64,000 nt of DNA from an uncultured Lutibacter sp. (GCF_947495725.1 NZ_CANLZZ010000004.1:372001-436000); one strand, 5' to 3'. Shown: positions 27,448-36,212, counted from the stretch's first letter. Notes: generated by a model from the letters alone, not told the origin. A program made the numbers and translations.

Positions 27448-28356
27448 TTAACCTCCTACTTTTGCTAAAATTCCATAATTTTTAAAAATAGAAATTATTA
27501 ATTTTATTCTTTCACTGTTAGGCTTTTCAAATTGAATAAATTCTTCTGGAATACCCAATTTCATCATTTTGTTTTCAGCTACTTTATGATAAGGCAGCAA
27601 ATTAACTTCAGTACTATTTAACTTTAATGAACTAATAAATTCTGCAGTTGAAATAATATTCTCATTAGTATCATTTACATTTTTTATCAGTGGAATTCTA
27701 AAAACTAAATCACAGTTTGTTTGTGCTAAAGCTTTAATATTTGAATGAATTTTTTCGTTAGAAACTCCTGTATAAAGTTTATGCTTTTCAGAATCCATCA
27801 ATTTTAAATCTATTAAGAACATTTCACAGTTATCTGCAACTTCTAAAATAGTTTTTTCATTAGAAAATGCTGAAGTATCCACTACTCTATGGTACATTCT
27901 TTTACCACATTCTTTTAATGCTTCTAATAAATATGCCGAATGCAATAAAGGTTCTCCCCCTGAAAATGTAACACCTCCACCCGACTGATCAAAAAAGATT
28001 GCTTCATTATCAATTTGCTTCATTAATTCTGAAATTGGCATATTGTTTCCTAACATTTTAAATGCTTTTGTTGGGCAAACTTCGGCACAGATACCACATA
28101 AATTACAAACGTTATAATCTGTAACAATCCCCTCTGAAGTCATTTTTAAAGCTTCATTTGGGCAATTATCTAAACATTTTGATGCTCCAATACATTTTGA
28201 AGCAGTGTACATTTTTTGAACTTTCAACGAAATACTTTCAGGATTATGACACCATTGACACGATAGATTACAACCTTTGAAAAACACCGTGAGACGAATT
28301 CCTGGACCATCGTTTATGGCATATTTTTTAATATCGAAAATTAAACCTGTTTTCAT
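27448..28356 (-). CDS. Glycyl radical enzyme activating protein (radical SAM)
   Basis: This 302-residue protein has the radical SAM cluster motif at Cys29, Cys33 and Cys36 (GCNLSCQWCHNP), in the CX3CX2C form. A ferredoxin-like insert follows at about residues 50-100. The second insert cluster is complete (Cys84, Cys87, Cys90, Cys94), but the first reads CIGASKCLDNCP, with Cys55, Cys61 and Cys65 and Ala58 where a second Cys is usual. SFSGGEPLL-type glycine motif residues are present (VTFSGGEPL). The enzyme generates the glycyl radical on its partner. Its ATG follows the stop of the partner gene with no gap. Confidence 0.92.
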   Translation of the reverse strand: MKTGLIFDIKKYAINDGPGIRLTVFFKGCNLSCQWCHNPESISLKVQKMYTASKCIGASKCLDNCPNEALKMTSEGIVTDYNVCNLCGICAEVCPTKAFKMLGNNMPISELMKQIDNEAIFFDQSGGGVTFSGGEPLLHSAYLLEALKECGKRMYHRVVDTSAFSNEKTILEVADNCEMFLIDLKLMDSEKHKLYTGVSNEKIHSNIKALAQTNCDLVFRIPLIKNVNDTNENIISTAEFISSLKLNSTEVNLLPYHKVAENKMMKLGIPEEFIQFEKPNSERIKLIISIFKNYGILAKVGG

Positions 28357-30816
28357 TTAAAAAGATTCATTTTCAGTTCTATCAATCACTTCTTGTTGTA
28401 AATCAGCATTCATATCGTTAAAATAATCGCTGTAACCAGCCATTCTCACCAATAAATCTTTATAGTCTTCAGGGTTTTCTTGCGCAGCATACAAGGTTGC
28501 AGTGTCTACAATATTAAACTGAATATGGTGTCCTCCCAGAGCAAAATAGGTTCTTATCAAATGTCCTAATTTCATAATATCTTCATCTCGCTTTAACAAG
28601 CTTGGTAAAAAACGTTGATTCAATAAAGTTCCTCCAGATTTGGTTTGATCTAATTTTGTTAAAGACTTTATAACTGCCGATGGTCCATTAGTGTCCGCAC
28701 CGTGAGATGGTGAAGTTCCATCGGAAATTGATTTGTGAGCCAAACGCCCGTTTGGAGTTGCTCCCATAACTTTTCCAAAATACACGTGACACGTAGTTGA
28801 CAACATATTTAAATGAAATGTTTCACCTTTTGTATTTGGTTTTCCATCAATGGCATCTAACAAATCATTATAAACTTCCAACGCAATTGAATCTGCATAA
28901 GCATCATCATTTCCATAGAAAGGTGTATTGTTAATTATTGTTTGACGCAAAATTTCTTCACCTTCAAAATTATTAGCAACAGCAGTTAAAACTTTATCCA
29001 TTGAAAATGTTTTATCTTCAAAAATGTGTTTTTTTAGAGTTGATAAACTATCAGCTACAGTACCCAAACCAGTACATTGAATATAATTGGTATTGTAACG
29101 TGGTCCTCCGTTGTAATAATCTTTTCCTTTCGAAATACAATCTTCAATAACCACCGATAAAAATGTTGCAGGACTATATTTAGCAAACATTCTGTCTATA
29201 TAATTACTAACTAAAATCTTTTGATTTACAATATAATTTAGTTGTTTTTTGAAGGCTTCATACAATTCATCATAACTGCTAAAATCTCTTGGATCTCCAG
29301 TTTCAATACTTGCTTGCTTGCCTGTTAGCGGATTGATTCCATTATTTAAAGTGATTTCAATAATTTTAGGAACGTTTAAATAACCTGTTAAAATGTAAGC
29401 TTCTTTTCCAAAAGCACCAACTTCAATACAACCACTACAACCACCTTCACGAGCATCAACCAAAGATTTTCCTTGATTTAGCATTTCTGGAATATAAATA
29501 TCTGGATTGAAAACCGAAGGATAACCGTGACCTTGACGAATAACTTTGCACGCTTCTTTTAAAAACCTATCTGGAGTTCTTGTACTTACGTGCACCGAAT
29601 TTCCAGGTTGTAACAAGTGCAATTCCTCAATAATTTCTAACATTATATAAGAAACTTCGCTTACACCATCGGAACCATCGGGCTTTACACCTCCAATATT
29701 TATGTTTGTAAAATCGTTGTAAGTTCCACTTTCTTTAGCTGTAATTCCAACTTTTGGTGGTGCAGGATGATTGTTAACTTTAATCCAAAAACAACTTAAC
29801 AACTCTTTTGCTTCTTCTCTGGTTAGCGTTCCTTCTGCTCGTTCTTTTTCGTAAAAAGGAGCTAAATGTTGGTCGAAATGACCAGGATTCATAGCATCCC
29901 AACCATTTAATTCGGTAATAGTTCCTAAATGAACAAACCAATACATTTGTATGGCTTCCCAAAAATTTCGAGGTGCATTGGCTGGAACCCAACGGCAAAC
30001 TTCAGCAATTTTTAATAATTCTTCTTTTCGTTTTAAGTTGGTTTCAGTTTTTGCCAATATTTCGGCTTTTTCTGCGTGACGTTCAGCAAAAACAATGGCA
30101 GCGTCACAAGAAATTTTCATTCCTTCTAACTGCTCTTTTTTATCAGTAGCTTCAGCATCATTTAAAAAATCTAAACTATCTAAATGCTCTTGAATTTGCT
30201 TTTTAAAATCAAGCATTCCAAGTTTATAAACTTTTCCATCTAACGCTGTATGGCCAGGAGCACGTTGCTCCATAAACTCTGTAAACAAACCAGCTTCATA
30301 GGCTCTACTCCATTCATTTGGAACGTGTTTAAAAATTCGTTCTCTAATGGTTTTTCCTTCCCAATAAGGAATTACTTCTTGCTCATAAATATCAATATTT
30401 TCTTGTGAAATGGTATAACGTTGCATTTCTCGTGTGTTTAGCACGTGAAAATCTTCAACACTATGGCAAGTTAGTTCAGGAAATGTTGGAACAGATTTAG
30501 GACTTGGACCTCGTTCTCCAACAATTAATTCGCCTTCACCAAAATAAATAGTTTTTTGCTTACATATTTCTAAAAAATTCAATCCACGCATTACTGGAAT
30601 GGAATATTTTCCGAAGTTCTTTTTGTAAAATTCTGTTTGAATTAAAGCTCTTTCAATAGATAATGAAGGTTCTGTTTCGAAACTTAATTTTCGAAGTTTT
30701 TGAACTCTTTCATTCATACCTGGACCCATTTTATTTCCAAGTGGTTTGTAAAAATTCCCTTCTGCTTCTGAAGGGCGTTCTGGTGATTTTATAACTTTAA
30801 AAGTAGGTTTTTTCAT
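28357..30816 (-). CDS. Glycyl radical enzyme, trans-4-hydroxy-L-proline dehydratase-like
   Basis: This 819-residue protein has the radical Gly794 in RMAGYSD and the active-site Cys463 and Glu465 in SGCIEVGAFG. The CIE motif marks a dehydratase-type enzyme; pyruvate formate-lyase has two adjacent Cys. With a constant offset of 29 it keeps the residues I recall for HypD of Clostridioides difficile: Phe181, His189, Asp307, Ser363, Asp368, Phe369, Cys463, Glu465, Tyr479, Thr674 and Gly794. HypD removes water from trans-4-hydroxy-L-proline to give pyrroline-5-carboxylate. No proC reductase is next to it. The activase gene follows directly. The enzyme would be oxygen-sensitive, so expression at low oxygen is expected. 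Confidence 0.8.
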   Translation of the reverse strand: MKKPTFKVIKSPERPSEAEGNFYKPLGNKMGPGMNERVQKLRKLSFETEPSLSIERALIQTEFYKKNFGKYSIPVMRGLNFLEICKQKTIYFGEGELIVGERGPSPKSVPTFPELTCHSVEDFHVLNTREMQRYTISQENIDIYEQEVIPYWEGKTIRERIFKHVPNEWSRAYEAGLFTEFMEQRAPGHTALDGKVYKLGMLDFKKQIQEHLDSLDFLNDAEATDKKEQLEGMKISCDAAIVFAERHAEKAEILAKTETNLKRKEELLKIAEVCRWVPANAPRNFWEAIQMYWFVHLGTITELNGWDAMNPGHFDQHLAPFYEKERAEGTLTREEAKELLSCFWIKVNNHPAPPKVGITAKESGTYNDFTNINIGGVKPDGSDGVSEVSYIMLEIIEELHLLQPGNSVHVSTRTPDRFLKEACKVIRQGHGYPSVFNPDIYIPEMLNQGKSLVDAREGGCSGCIEVGAFGKEAYILTGYLNVPKIIEITLNNGINPLTGKQASIETGDPRDFSSYDELYEAFKKQLNYIVNQKILVSNYIDRMFAKYSPATFLSVVIEDCISKGKDYYNGGPRYNTNYIQCTGLGTVADSLSTLKKHIFEDKTFSMDKVLTAVANNFEGEEILRQTIINNTPFYGNDDAYADSIALEVYNDLLDAIDGKPNTKGETFHLNMLSTTCHVYFGKVMGATPNGRLAHKSISDGTSPSHGADTNGPSAVIKSLTKLDQTKSGGTLLNQRFLPSLLKRDEDIMKLGHLIRTYFALGGHHIQFNIVDTATLYAAQENPEDYKDLLVRMAGYSDYFNDMNADLQQEVIDRTENESF

Positions 30817-30933
30817 AATTAAAATAGATTTTTCCAGAATTACTTCTGAAAGATTAAAAAGGCAATAAATCTGCGTTTAATTATGAAATAGAAAAGAACA
30901 TTAAACACTCAAACAACTGTCTGTATGTTTTGG

Positions 30934-30953
30934 TAAGAAAAGATATGTTCTTA
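30934..30953. promoter_or_regulatory. Inverted repeat upstream of the glycyl radical enzyme gene
   Basis: TAAGAA and TTCTTA form 6-bp arms around an 8-base spacer, about 118-137 bases before the ATG at 30816. It could be an operator, but arms this short also occur by chance in AT-rich DNA. Confidence 0.3.
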
Positions 30954-30980
30954 TTGGAAATCATTACATAAATATACAAA

Positions 30981-31012
30981 AAAAGAGAGTTGATTTTCAT
31001 CAACTCTCTTTT
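30981..31012 (-). terminator. Terminator of the galactose operon, containing an FNR-like palindrome
   Basis: A 14-bp stem (AAAAGAGAGTTGAT against ATCAACTCTCTTTT) with the loop TTTC is followed on the minus strand by a run of T. It lies 25 bases after the symporter stop at 31037. It separates the galactose operon from the glycyl radical enzyme gene. The inner 14 bases, 30990-31003, read TTGATTTTCATCAA, an exact FNR consensus. Confidence 0.85.
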
Positions 31013-31036
31013 TTAATATTAAATATTCTTTATTTA

Positions 31037-32656
31037 CTAATTCCAGAACATTGCATATAATGCAACTAATACCAACATTATTGCAAAAGCACCAATATTA
31101 AATAATGGGCTTGTTTTAAATAACTCTTTAGTTATTTCAATTCCTTTTTCATCATCTTTTCCTTTATGTTGAACTAAACTAGCGATTATAATTACAACCA
31201 TTGTTAACACAGCTGTTAATCCCATTTGATCCATCCAAGGCATTGTTGTTGCTTTAAACGCAACAGCAATTGGAATAGAAGCTAAAGCACCAATAATTGC
31301 TGCTTTGTTTGTTGTTTTTTTCCAGAATAAACCTAACATAAATACTGCTAAGATACCTGGAGATACAATACCTGTATACTCTTGAATAAATTGGAACGCC
31401 TGATCAATACCACCTAAAAGAGGAGCCATAATACAAGCTATAACTAAAGCAACTCCAGCAGAGATTCTACCCATATTTACTGTTGCCTTATCACTTGCAT
31501 TTTTGTTAATATATTGCTTATAAATATCCATTGTAAAAATGGTAGAAGTTGAATTTAACATAGAAGCCAATGATGATACAATTGCCGCTGCAAGCGCTGC
31601 AAAAGCAATCCCTTTCATTCCGGTTGGTAAAAATTGTAACAACCAAGGATAAGCTCTATCTGCTTGTTCTAAAGATGGTAAATTTTTCATACCTGCATCT
31701 CCTAATCGAGCCATAATTTCAGGGTCATTTACCATTACGTATGCTGCGATTCCAGGTACCACAACAATTACTGGTATAACTAGTTTTAAAGCTGCAGCTA
31801 ATAAAATACCCTTTTGAGATTCTTTTAACGATTTCGCCGCTAAAGTTCTTTGAATAATATATTGGTTGAAACCCCAATAGTATAAGTTAGCAACCCATAA
31901 ACCACCAACTAAAACTCCTATTCCTGGTAAATTTTTAAATTCAGGATTCGATTTATCAAGTATCATTGCAAATCTATCAGGAGCTGCTTCATAAACCATT
32001 TTCATACCAGCTACAACACCTTCTCCGTCAGATACAGTATTTAATGCTAAATATGTTGTTACTAAACCTCCTAAAACTAGAAACACTACTTGAATAACAT
32101 CTGTCCAAGCAACGGCAGATAATCCACCATATAAAGAATAAGCAGCAGCAAATAATGCTAAACCAATTACTCCATACATCATAGGAACACCCATTATCGT
32201 TTCTAATGCTAAAGATCCTAAATAAAGAACTGATGCCAAATTAACGAACACATATAATGCAATCCAAAATACAGCTAATATGGTTTTTAAATTTGTTGAA
32301 AATCGTTTTTCTACAAACTCTGGAATGGTATACAATCCTTTTTCAATAAATATTGGTAAAAAGTATTTACCTACAATTATTAATGTTATTGCCGCCATCC
32401 ACTCGTAAGATGCAATTGCCAAACCTAGTGCAAAACCAGATCCTGACATTCCAATAAATTGTTCGGCAGAAATGTTCGCAGCAATTAAACTTGCTCCAAT
32501 TGCCCACCAAGGTAATGATTTACTTGCCAAAAAATAATCTTCAGCATTTTTTTCATGCCCTTTCTTGTCTCTAGAAACCCATAAACCTACACCTAAAATA
32601 AGGATGGCATAAGCTACAAAAATGAAGTAATCTAAAAATCCAAAACTTGTTGTCAT
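31037..32656 (-). CDS. Na+/galactose symporter, SSS family (vSGLT type)
   Basis: This 539-residue, roughly 14-span membrane protein is strikingly like the structurally known Vibrio parahaemolyticus vSGLT. It shares GVGLWVSRDKKG, SLIAANISAEQFIGMSGSG, GKYFLPIFIEKGLYTIPEF and ASMLNSTSTIFTMDIYK, and its length is almost the same. SSS carriers use the sodium gradient to import solute across the inner membrane. The substrate is supported by position: the gene is downstream of galK and galT on the same strand with a 136-base gap and is followed by a strong terminator. Galactose, possibly also glucose, is the likely cargo. Confidence 0.9.
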   Translation of the reverse strand: MTTSFGFLDYFIFVAYAILILGVGLWVSRDKKGHEKNAEDYFLASKSLPWWAIGASLIAANISAEQFIGMSGSGFALGLAIASYEWMAAITLIIVGKYFLPIFIEKGLYTIPEFVEKRFSTNLKTILAVFWIALYVFVNLASVLYLGSLALETIMGVPMMYGVIGLALFAAAYSLYGGLSAVAWTDVIQVVFLVLGGLVTTYLALNTVSDGEGVVAGMKMVYEAAPDRFAMILDKSNPEFKNLPGIGVLVGGLWVANLYYWGFNQYIIQRTLAAKSLKESQKGILLAAALKLVIPVIVVVPGIAAYVMVNDPEIMARLGDAGMKNLPSLEQADRAYPWLLQFLPTGMKGIAFAALAAAIVSSLASMLNSTSTIFTMDIYKQYINKNASDKATVNMGRISAGVALVIACIMAPLLGGIDQAFQFIQEYTGIVSPGILAVFMLGLFWKKTTNKAAIIGALASIPIAVAFKATTMPWMDQMGLTAVLTMVVIIIASLVQHKGKDDEKGIEITKELFKTSPLFNIGAFAIMLVLVALYAMFWN

Positions 32657-32792
32657 AATAATATATTTGTTTAGTTTATTGTTGATTTCAAATTAAATTC
32701 TAACTCTTATTAAATACAAATATCAATTAATTTTTCACTTAAAAATGAAACAATTGATTTATTTTCTAAGTGTTATGGTTTAATCTGATTGT

Positions 32793-33917
32793 TTATTTAG
32801 TTTCACTTATTGATGTTCCTCCACAAGGATTTGCTTCAAAAGCAGTTAATTTGATATTAAATTTATCGAAATACGCTTTTGATGCTGCTTCTGTAAAATC
32901 CTTAACTGCATCTTCGTGTATAATGTTAATTGTACAACCACCAAAACCACCACCCATCATACGAGATCCTATAATGGCATCATAATCTTTTGAAAAATCT
33001 ACTAAAAAGTCTAATTCTTCACAACTAACTTCATATAACTCAGAAAGTCCTTTATGAGTAGCGTACATATTTGCACCCATAACATCAAGCTTATTATTTT
33101 TCAGTGCTTCAACAGTATCTAATACACGAACTTTTTCATCTACAACATACGAACATCTGTTATAAGTTACATCATCTAGAACTCCTTTAAACTCAGCCAA
33201 CATTTCTGGTGAAACATCTCTTAATGATTTTACTTCTGGGTATTTTTTTGCTATTACTTCTACACCAGCTTCACACATAGCTCTACGTTTGTTATATTCT
33301 CCGTCAGCTAAATTATGTGATACATTGGTATTTAATAATAATATTTTATATGGTTTAATTGCAATTGGCACGTATTCATATTCTAAAGATTGACAATCTA
33401 GTAGAATAACATGTCCGTCCTTACTCATTACAGATGCAAATTGATCCATTATACCACATTTTGTTCCAACGTAGTTATGCTCAGCCATTTGACCAATTTT
33501 AACCATTTGTAACCTTGTCAATCCTAAATCGAATAATTCATTTAATCCAAAAGCCAAGCCACATTCTAAAGCGGCTGAAGAGCTAATTCCAGAACCTACA
33601 GGAATATTACTATCTAATGAACAATCAAAACCTTCCAATTTATCAGTAAGTTCTTGTATTCCTGCAATAACACCTAAAATATAGTTTGCCCATTGCTGAT
33701 CACTTGGTTTAACATCATTTAAACTAAATGAAAAACTTGTGTTGAAATTTACGCTATGAACGTTACACTCGTCAGTACTTCCGTTCTTTTTAAAACTAAA
33801 TTTTATTATTTTGTCAATTGCTGTTGGAAGTACAAATCCGTTATTGTAATCTGTATGCTCCCCAATTATATTAATTCTTCCTGGAGAATCAACTACTAAA
33901 TCATATTCTGTAGCCAT
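32793..33917 (-). CDS. galK: Galactokinase
   Basis: This 374-residue protein has the galactokinase signature GRINIIGEHTDYNNGFVLP near its N-terminus, the GHMP-kinase ATP motif PVGSGISSSAALE at about residues 106-118, and the C-terminal GSRMMGGGFGGCTI motif. The enzyme phosphorylates galactose at C1 with ATP in the Leloir pathway. It is 40 bases after galT, and the symporter follows, so import and the first two steps of galactose use are in one operon. Confidence 0.95.
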   Translation of the reverse strand: MATEYDLVVDSPGRINIIGEHTDYNNGFVLPTAIDKIIKFSFKKNGSTDECNVHSVNFNTSFSFSLNDVKPSDQQWANYILGVIAGIQELTDKLEGFDCSLDSNIPVGSGISSSAALECGLAFGLNELFDLGLTRLQMVKIGQMAEHNYVGTKCGIMDQFASVMSKDGHVILLDCQSLEYEYVPIAIKPYKILLLNTNVSHNLADGEYNKRRAMCEAGVEVIAKKYPEVKSLRDVSPEMLAEFKGVLDDVTYNRCSYVVDEKVRVLDTVEALKNNKLDVMGANMYATHKGLSELYEVSCEELDFLVDFSKDYDAIIGSRMMGGGFGGCTINIIHEDAVKDFTEAASKAYFDKFNIKLTAFEANPCGGTSISETK

Positions 33918-33957
33918 AATTCTTTATATTTATTTGGTTAATTTGGTTGTTTTTTAT

Positions 33958-34974
33958 CTATAATGCTCTTAATTTATCAGCTGCAAACTCTGCAGTGATA
34001 TCGCGTTGTGGCATTGCGAACATTTCATAACCTACCATAAATTTCTTAATAGTAGCTGATCTTAATAATGGTGGATAAAAACTCATATGCCAGTGCCATT
34101 CTTTATAATCACCTCCATCTGTTGGCGCTTGGTGAATACCTGCAGAATATGGGAATGAAGTATCAAATAATCTATCAAATTTTTGAGTTAATGTTTTCAA
34201 TGCTTCAGCATAATCTGCTTTTTCACTATCCGTTAACTCTTTAATAGTAGTCATTTGTCTTTTTGGAACAATCATAGCTTCATATGGCCATTTTGCCCAG
34301 AAAGGAACCAGGGTAACAAAACTATCATTTTGAGAAATTATTCTAGTCCCTTCTTCTATTTCTTGTTCAATATAAGCTTGCAATAAACTTTTACCATTTT
34401 TCTCAAAGTATTCTTTTTGAGAATCTGTTTTTAGTTGAATTTCAGACGGAATTGAGTGTTGTGCCCAAATTTGCCCGTGTGGATGAGGATTACTACAACC
34501 CATAATTGCACCCTTATTTTCAAAAATTTGGATATAATTTATTTCAGGTAAGCTTCCCAGTTCAGTATATTCTTTTTGCCAAGTTTCAACAACATCAATT
34601 AACGCTGGAATTTCCATATCTGGAATTGTTAATGAATGATTTGGTGAAAAACAAATTACTTTACATATTCCATTTTCTCCTTCAGCTTTCATTAAGCCTT
34701 CATTGTAATTAAAATTTGGAGTATCTTTTAGTAAAGCTCCAAAATCATTAGCAAATACATAAGTACTTGGGTAATCAGGATTTTTTTCGCCACTAATTCT
34801 ATCATTAGTTGGGCATAAATAACATTTTGGATCGTACGCTATTTCTTCCTTTTTAACACTATCTTCTGTTTTTCCCTGCCAAGGTCTTTTATTTCTGTGT
34901 GGCGAAACAAGTACCCATTCTTTTGTAAGAATATTATATCTTCTGTGTGGATGATCTTCCAAAAATGAACTCAT
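33958..34974 (-). CDS. galT: Galactose-1-phosphate uridylyltransferase
   Basis: This 338-residue protein contains the HIT-like active-site motif NPHPHGQIWA, with the nucleophilic His166 (HPH at 164-166), and the CYLCP metal-binding pair near residues 51-54. It exchanges UMP between UDP-glucose and galactose-1-phosphate. It is the first structural gene of the galactose operon, 180 bases after the regulator gene. A candidate -7 element lies in that gap. A galE epimerase is not in the window. Confidence 0.95.
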   Translation of the reverse strand: MSSFLEDHPHRRYNILTKEWVLVSPHRNKRPWQGKTEDSVKKEEIAYDPKCYLCPTNDRISGEKNPDYPSTYVFANDFGALLKDTPNFNYNEGLMKAEGENGICKVICFSPNHSLTIPDMEIPALIDVVETWQKEYTELGSLPEINYIQIFENKGAIMGCSNPHPHGQIWAQHSIPSEIQLKTDSQKEYFEKNGKSLLQAYIEQEIEEGTRIISQNDSFVTLVPFWAKWPYEAMIVPKRQMTTIKELTDSEKADYAEALKTLTQKFDRLFDTSFPYSAGIHQAPTDGGDYKEWHWHMSFYPPLLRSATIKKFMVGYEMFAMPQRDITAEFAADKLRAL

Positions 34975-35100
34975 TGTAAGTTAGGTTTAATTTTATTTAA
35001 TAATTTGGTTTAAAATGTCATTTAAAAAATAGTCTTAAAATATAAACTCTCCTATTCTGCATCTTACCTTCTTAAAGTTCAAAGACTTATTAATAAACGT

Positions 35101-35108
35101 CAAATTTA
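35101..35108 (-). promoter_or_regulatory. Candidate -7 promoter element for galT
   Basis: On the minus strand this reads TAAATTTG, an exact TAnnTTTG match, about 127 bases before the galT start. No clear -33 TTTG is seen at the usual distance. Confidence 0.4.
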
Positions 35109-35134
35109 CATTTATTTTTTTTATTTTAAAAATT

Positions 35135-35152
35135 TAATACTAAAAAGTATTA
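35135..35152 (-). terminator. Weak hairpin after the Nudix-like regulator gene
   Basis: TAATACT and AGTATTA form a 7-bp stem around AAAA, two bases beyond the regulator stop at 35155. On the minus strand an AT-rich tract with several T follows. It could be a weak terminator or a regulator site before galT. Confidence 0.4.
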
Positions 35153-35154
35153 TA

Positions 35155-35859
35155 CTAAACTTCAAAATTATAGCCTTTAGCAAGAAAAACATCAAACTTT
35201 TTCTTATTAAACATATATAAAAAAGCCCCTTTCTTTGAACCACTCTTATCTTTTTCTGTTGTTTTTGTTAAAATATCAAAGGAGAGTATCTTTTTTCTAA
35301 AATTTCTATCATCTAATTTCCGTTGATAAACGCATTCATAAAGTGTTTGTAATTGAGGTATTGTAAATTTTTCGGGCAATAATTCAAATCCAATAGGCTG
35401 CCTAGCTGCTTTTGCTCTTAATCTTTTAAAAGCATCATCAACCATTTCTCTATGATCAAGAATTAAATCGGGAATATCATCAAAATCGAACCAATGTGCG
35501 TCATATTTTTCTACACTTTTTAATTCAAAATCACTAATTCTAATTAAACTAAAAAAAGCGACAGAAATTACTCTTTCTCCCGGATCTCTATCTACTTTAC
35601 TATAAGTTTGCAATTCTTGAAGGTAAATATTTTCAAGCCCAGATAATTCTAACAAAATTTGCTTAGCTGCATTATTCAAACTTAAGTCATTTTTTATAAA
35701 AGCACCAACTAAAGACCATTCACCTTTTAAAGGTTCTACCTTACGTTTAAACAAAAGCAATTTTAATTTCTCCGAGTCAAACCCAAAAATAATACAATCA
35801 ACTGCCACTAAAATTTTTTCTTGCCCCTGATACATTAGTGATGTATTTAACAAACTCAT
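35155..35859 (-). CDS. Nudix-domain transcriptional regulator (NrtR/AraR-like), probable galactose regulator
   Basis: This 234-residue protein has an N-terminal Nudix fold (about 10-145) and a C-terminal winged-helix domain (about 150-230) containing FTIPQLQTLYECVYQRKLDDRNFRKKIL, which is typical of the Nudix-related regulators of Bacteroidota. The Nudix box is degenerate: the REUxEE core is missing from the segment around residues 52-75, so it is probably a ligand sensor and not a hydrolase. The described homologue in Bacteroides, AraR, senses arabinose. Here the gene sits directly upstream of galT-galK-symporter on the same strand. An inverted repeat at 35878-35902, 19 bases upstream of its start, is a candidate autoregulatory operator. 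Confidence 0.85.
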   Translation of the reverse strand: MSLLNTSLMYQGQEKILVAVDCIIFGFDSEKLKLLLFKRKVEPLKGEWSLVGAFIKNDLSLNNAAKQILLELSGLENIYLQELQTYSKVDRDPGERVISVAFFSLIRISDFELKSVEKYDAHWFDFDDIPDLILDHREMVDDAFKRLRAKAARQPIGFELLPEKFTIPQLQTLYECVYQRKLDDRNFRKKILSFDILTKTTEKDKSGSKKGAFLYMFNKKKFDVFLAKGYNFEV

Positions 35860-35877
35860 AAATTTATTTTTTTGGGA

Positions 35878-35902
35878 AACAGTTACCTTTAAAATAACTG
35901 TT
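35878..35902. promoter_or_regulatory. Inverted repeat, candidate operator of the Nudix-like regulator
   Basis: Perfect 8-bp arms, AACAGTTA and TAACTGTT, flank a 9-base spacer. The centre-to-centre distance of the arms is 17 bases, so they face the same side of the helix only roughly. The site is 19-43 bases upstream of the regulator start. Confidence 0.5.
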
Positions 35903-35994
35903 AATTTTACAATTAATAATAATGAGTAGCTAACTTACTAAATTTTTAGCTATAATCTTAGAAATTAATTAAAGAAAAGGAAACTTTAAAAAGC

Positions 35995-36026
35995 AAAAAA
36001 GCCTCTCAAAATTGAGAAGCTTTTTT
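35995..36026 (-). terminator. Terminator of tRNA-Leu
   Basis: AAAAAAGCCTCTCAA and TTGAGAAGCTTTTTT pair with one C-A mismatch. On the minus strand the hairpin follows the tRNA after two bases and ends in a T run. Confidence 0.75.
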
Positions 36027-36028
36027 TG

Positions 36029-36110
36029 TGCGGGCGGAGAGACTCGAACTCTCACACCTTGCGGCACTAGATCCTAAGTCTAGCGTGTCTACCAATTCCA
36101 CCACGCCCGC
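36029..36110 (-). tRNA. tRNA-Leu (anticodon UAG)
   Basis: On the minus strand the RNA starts GCGGGCG and its acceptor arm closes with CGCCCGC followed by discriminator A. The D-arm region (GTGGAATTGGTAGACAC), the anticodon stem-loop CTAGA-CTTAGGA-TCTAG, a class II variable arm (TGCCGCAAGGTG) and the T-arm GAGAG-TTCGAGT-CTCTC are all visible. The anticodon is TAG, which reads CTA and other CTN Leu codons. The CCA end is not encoded. Its length of 82 bases fits a leucine tRNA. Confidence 0.95.
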
Positions 36111-36127
36111 TTTAATTATTGTGGATG

Positions 36128-36157
36128 CAAATATACACAATAGTTTAATATTGCAAA
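36128..36157 (-). promoter_or_regulatory. Bacteroidota-type promoter of tRNA-Leu
   Basis: On the minus strand TTTG (36157-36154) is followed after 18 bases by TATATTTG (36135-36128), close to the consensus TTTG-N19-TAnnTTTG. Transcription would begin about 10 bases before the mature tRNA. Confidence 0.75.
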
Positions 36158-36204
36158 GTAGTTATTGAAAAATTTTTTTACAGAAAAAACCCAATAAAAT
36201 TATG

Positions 36205-36212
36205 TATTTTTG
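36205..36212 (+). promoter_or_regulatory. Candidate -7 promoter element for the M20 dipeptidase gene
   Basis: TATTTTTG is an exact TAnnTTTG match, 23 bases before the ATG at 36236. No TTTG is visible at the usual -33 position. Confidence 0.4.

Noticed and set aside
28357..30816. Annotation of the glycyl radical enzyme as pyruvate formate-lyase
   Set aside because: Pyruvate formate-lyase has two adjacent active-site Cys. This protein has a single catalytic Cys463 followed by Glu465 (CIE), and its other active-site residues match HypD.
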